Source: CBDCYN01 sp965224205 (GTDB lineage Bacteria > Planctomycetota > Phycisphaerae > Phycisphaerales > Phycisphaeraceae). Taken from it: 44,189 nt of DNA. The DNA is taken from NCBI GenBank assembly GCA_965224205.1, contig CBDCYN010000005.1, positions 1 to 44,189 of the forward strand. Reading direction: 5' to 3'. Shown in pieces: positions 44,099 to 44,189 of the stretch. How positions within the stretch are numbered: the first letter of the stretch is position 1; each line of letters begins with the position of its first letter. The notes below the pieces were generated by a model that was not told the origin of the DNA, made no database searches, and saw only the letters and a program-made list of their open reading frames with translations. The translations under genes and the position numbers were made by a program.

Positions 44099-44189
44099 AC
44101 CCCGAGCGTCGGCGTCGAGCCGTGGACTCGGTGCGTCGTCGTTTGGGGCGTGACAAGATCTCGCAGCGTCGAGCGTGTAAGGCGTTGGG
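44084..44189 (+). CDS. IS3-family transposase OrfB, N-terminal part
   Basis: In the -1 frame relative to OrfA the sequence reads LVDPERRRRAVDSVRRRLGR then DKISQRRACKAL, the usual start of OrfB in this group, which is made as a fusion by frameshifting. The gene is cut by the window end. Confidence 0.75.

Larger units (their letters stand above)
43750..44189 (+). mobile_element. IS3-family element, running off the window
   Basis: The left end appears to be TGACCCCCTCCTAG near 43,750, directly at the far side of the split membrane-protein gene. orfA is complete and orfB begins before the window ends. Confidence 0.65.

Overview
The window joins a mobile, defence-rich genomic island (about 1-18,900) to an insertion-sequence graveyard (18,970-24,770), a block of ordinary housekeeping genes (about 25,080-40,785), and a second insertion-sequence pile-up at the right edge (41,286-44,189). 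The core genes (nrdR, scpB, clpX, ychF, recJ, kdsB, cysH, folK, queE, queD, polA, ispG) are GC-rich, and their proteins look most like those of a planctomycete, perhaps Phycisphaerae. This placement is inference from protein sequence and from the dockerin/EF-hand-like lipoprotein; no rRNA is present to confirm it.

Island, left part (1-3,568): an AlpA/excisionase-like DNA-binding protein, a small unknown protein, and a translationally coupled primase-polymerase/helicase. With the P4-type tyrosine integrase at 17,425-18,693 this is the usual tool set of a P4-like satellite or integrative island. The cargo lies between, all on the minus strand. Cargo 1 (9,610 to 3,998) is a three-gene operon: a small double-CxxC protein, a large nuclease-STAND ATPase (Cap4/DUF4297-like nuclease, P-loop NTPase, helical repeats) and a 184-residue unknown protein. 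An IS630 element has landed between the last two, replacing the final three codons of the STAND gene. Cargo 2 (17,099 to 10,132) is a compact cluster: a degenerate nucleotide-cyclase-like protein, a thiamine-diphosphate enzyme overlapping it by 4 bases, a carboxymuconolactone-decarboxylase-like protein, and a TIR-NB-ARC-TPR-SEC-C protein built like a plant NLR. The combination in cargo 2 is the best candidate for an undescribed system. Between the cargos are one good tRNA-Arg(UCU), a decayed-looking tRNA-Thr(UGU), a class II tRNA fragment, a terminator and a trace of another integrase 3' end.

Insertion-sequence cluster (18,970-24,770): the 3' end of a second integrase abuts the 5' half of a tRNA-Arg(UCU). 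It is cut by an IS3-family fragment fused to an ISL3 element. The ISL3 transposase can be reassembled from three pieces separated by an IS5-family element (itself carrying an IS630) and by a second, different IS630. All three IS630 types in the window need a -1 frameshift to make full-length transposase.

Core block: nrdR, scpB, an IS3 relic, clpX, a small lipoprotein, ychF, recJ, kdsB, cysH, the folK-queE pair, queD, polA and ispG. Several intergenic gaps hold long inverted repeats. At the right edge a membrane-protein gene is split by a nearly identical inverted copy of the first IS630, itself split by an IS481-like element with a 7-base target duplication. An IS3-family element follows and runs off the window.
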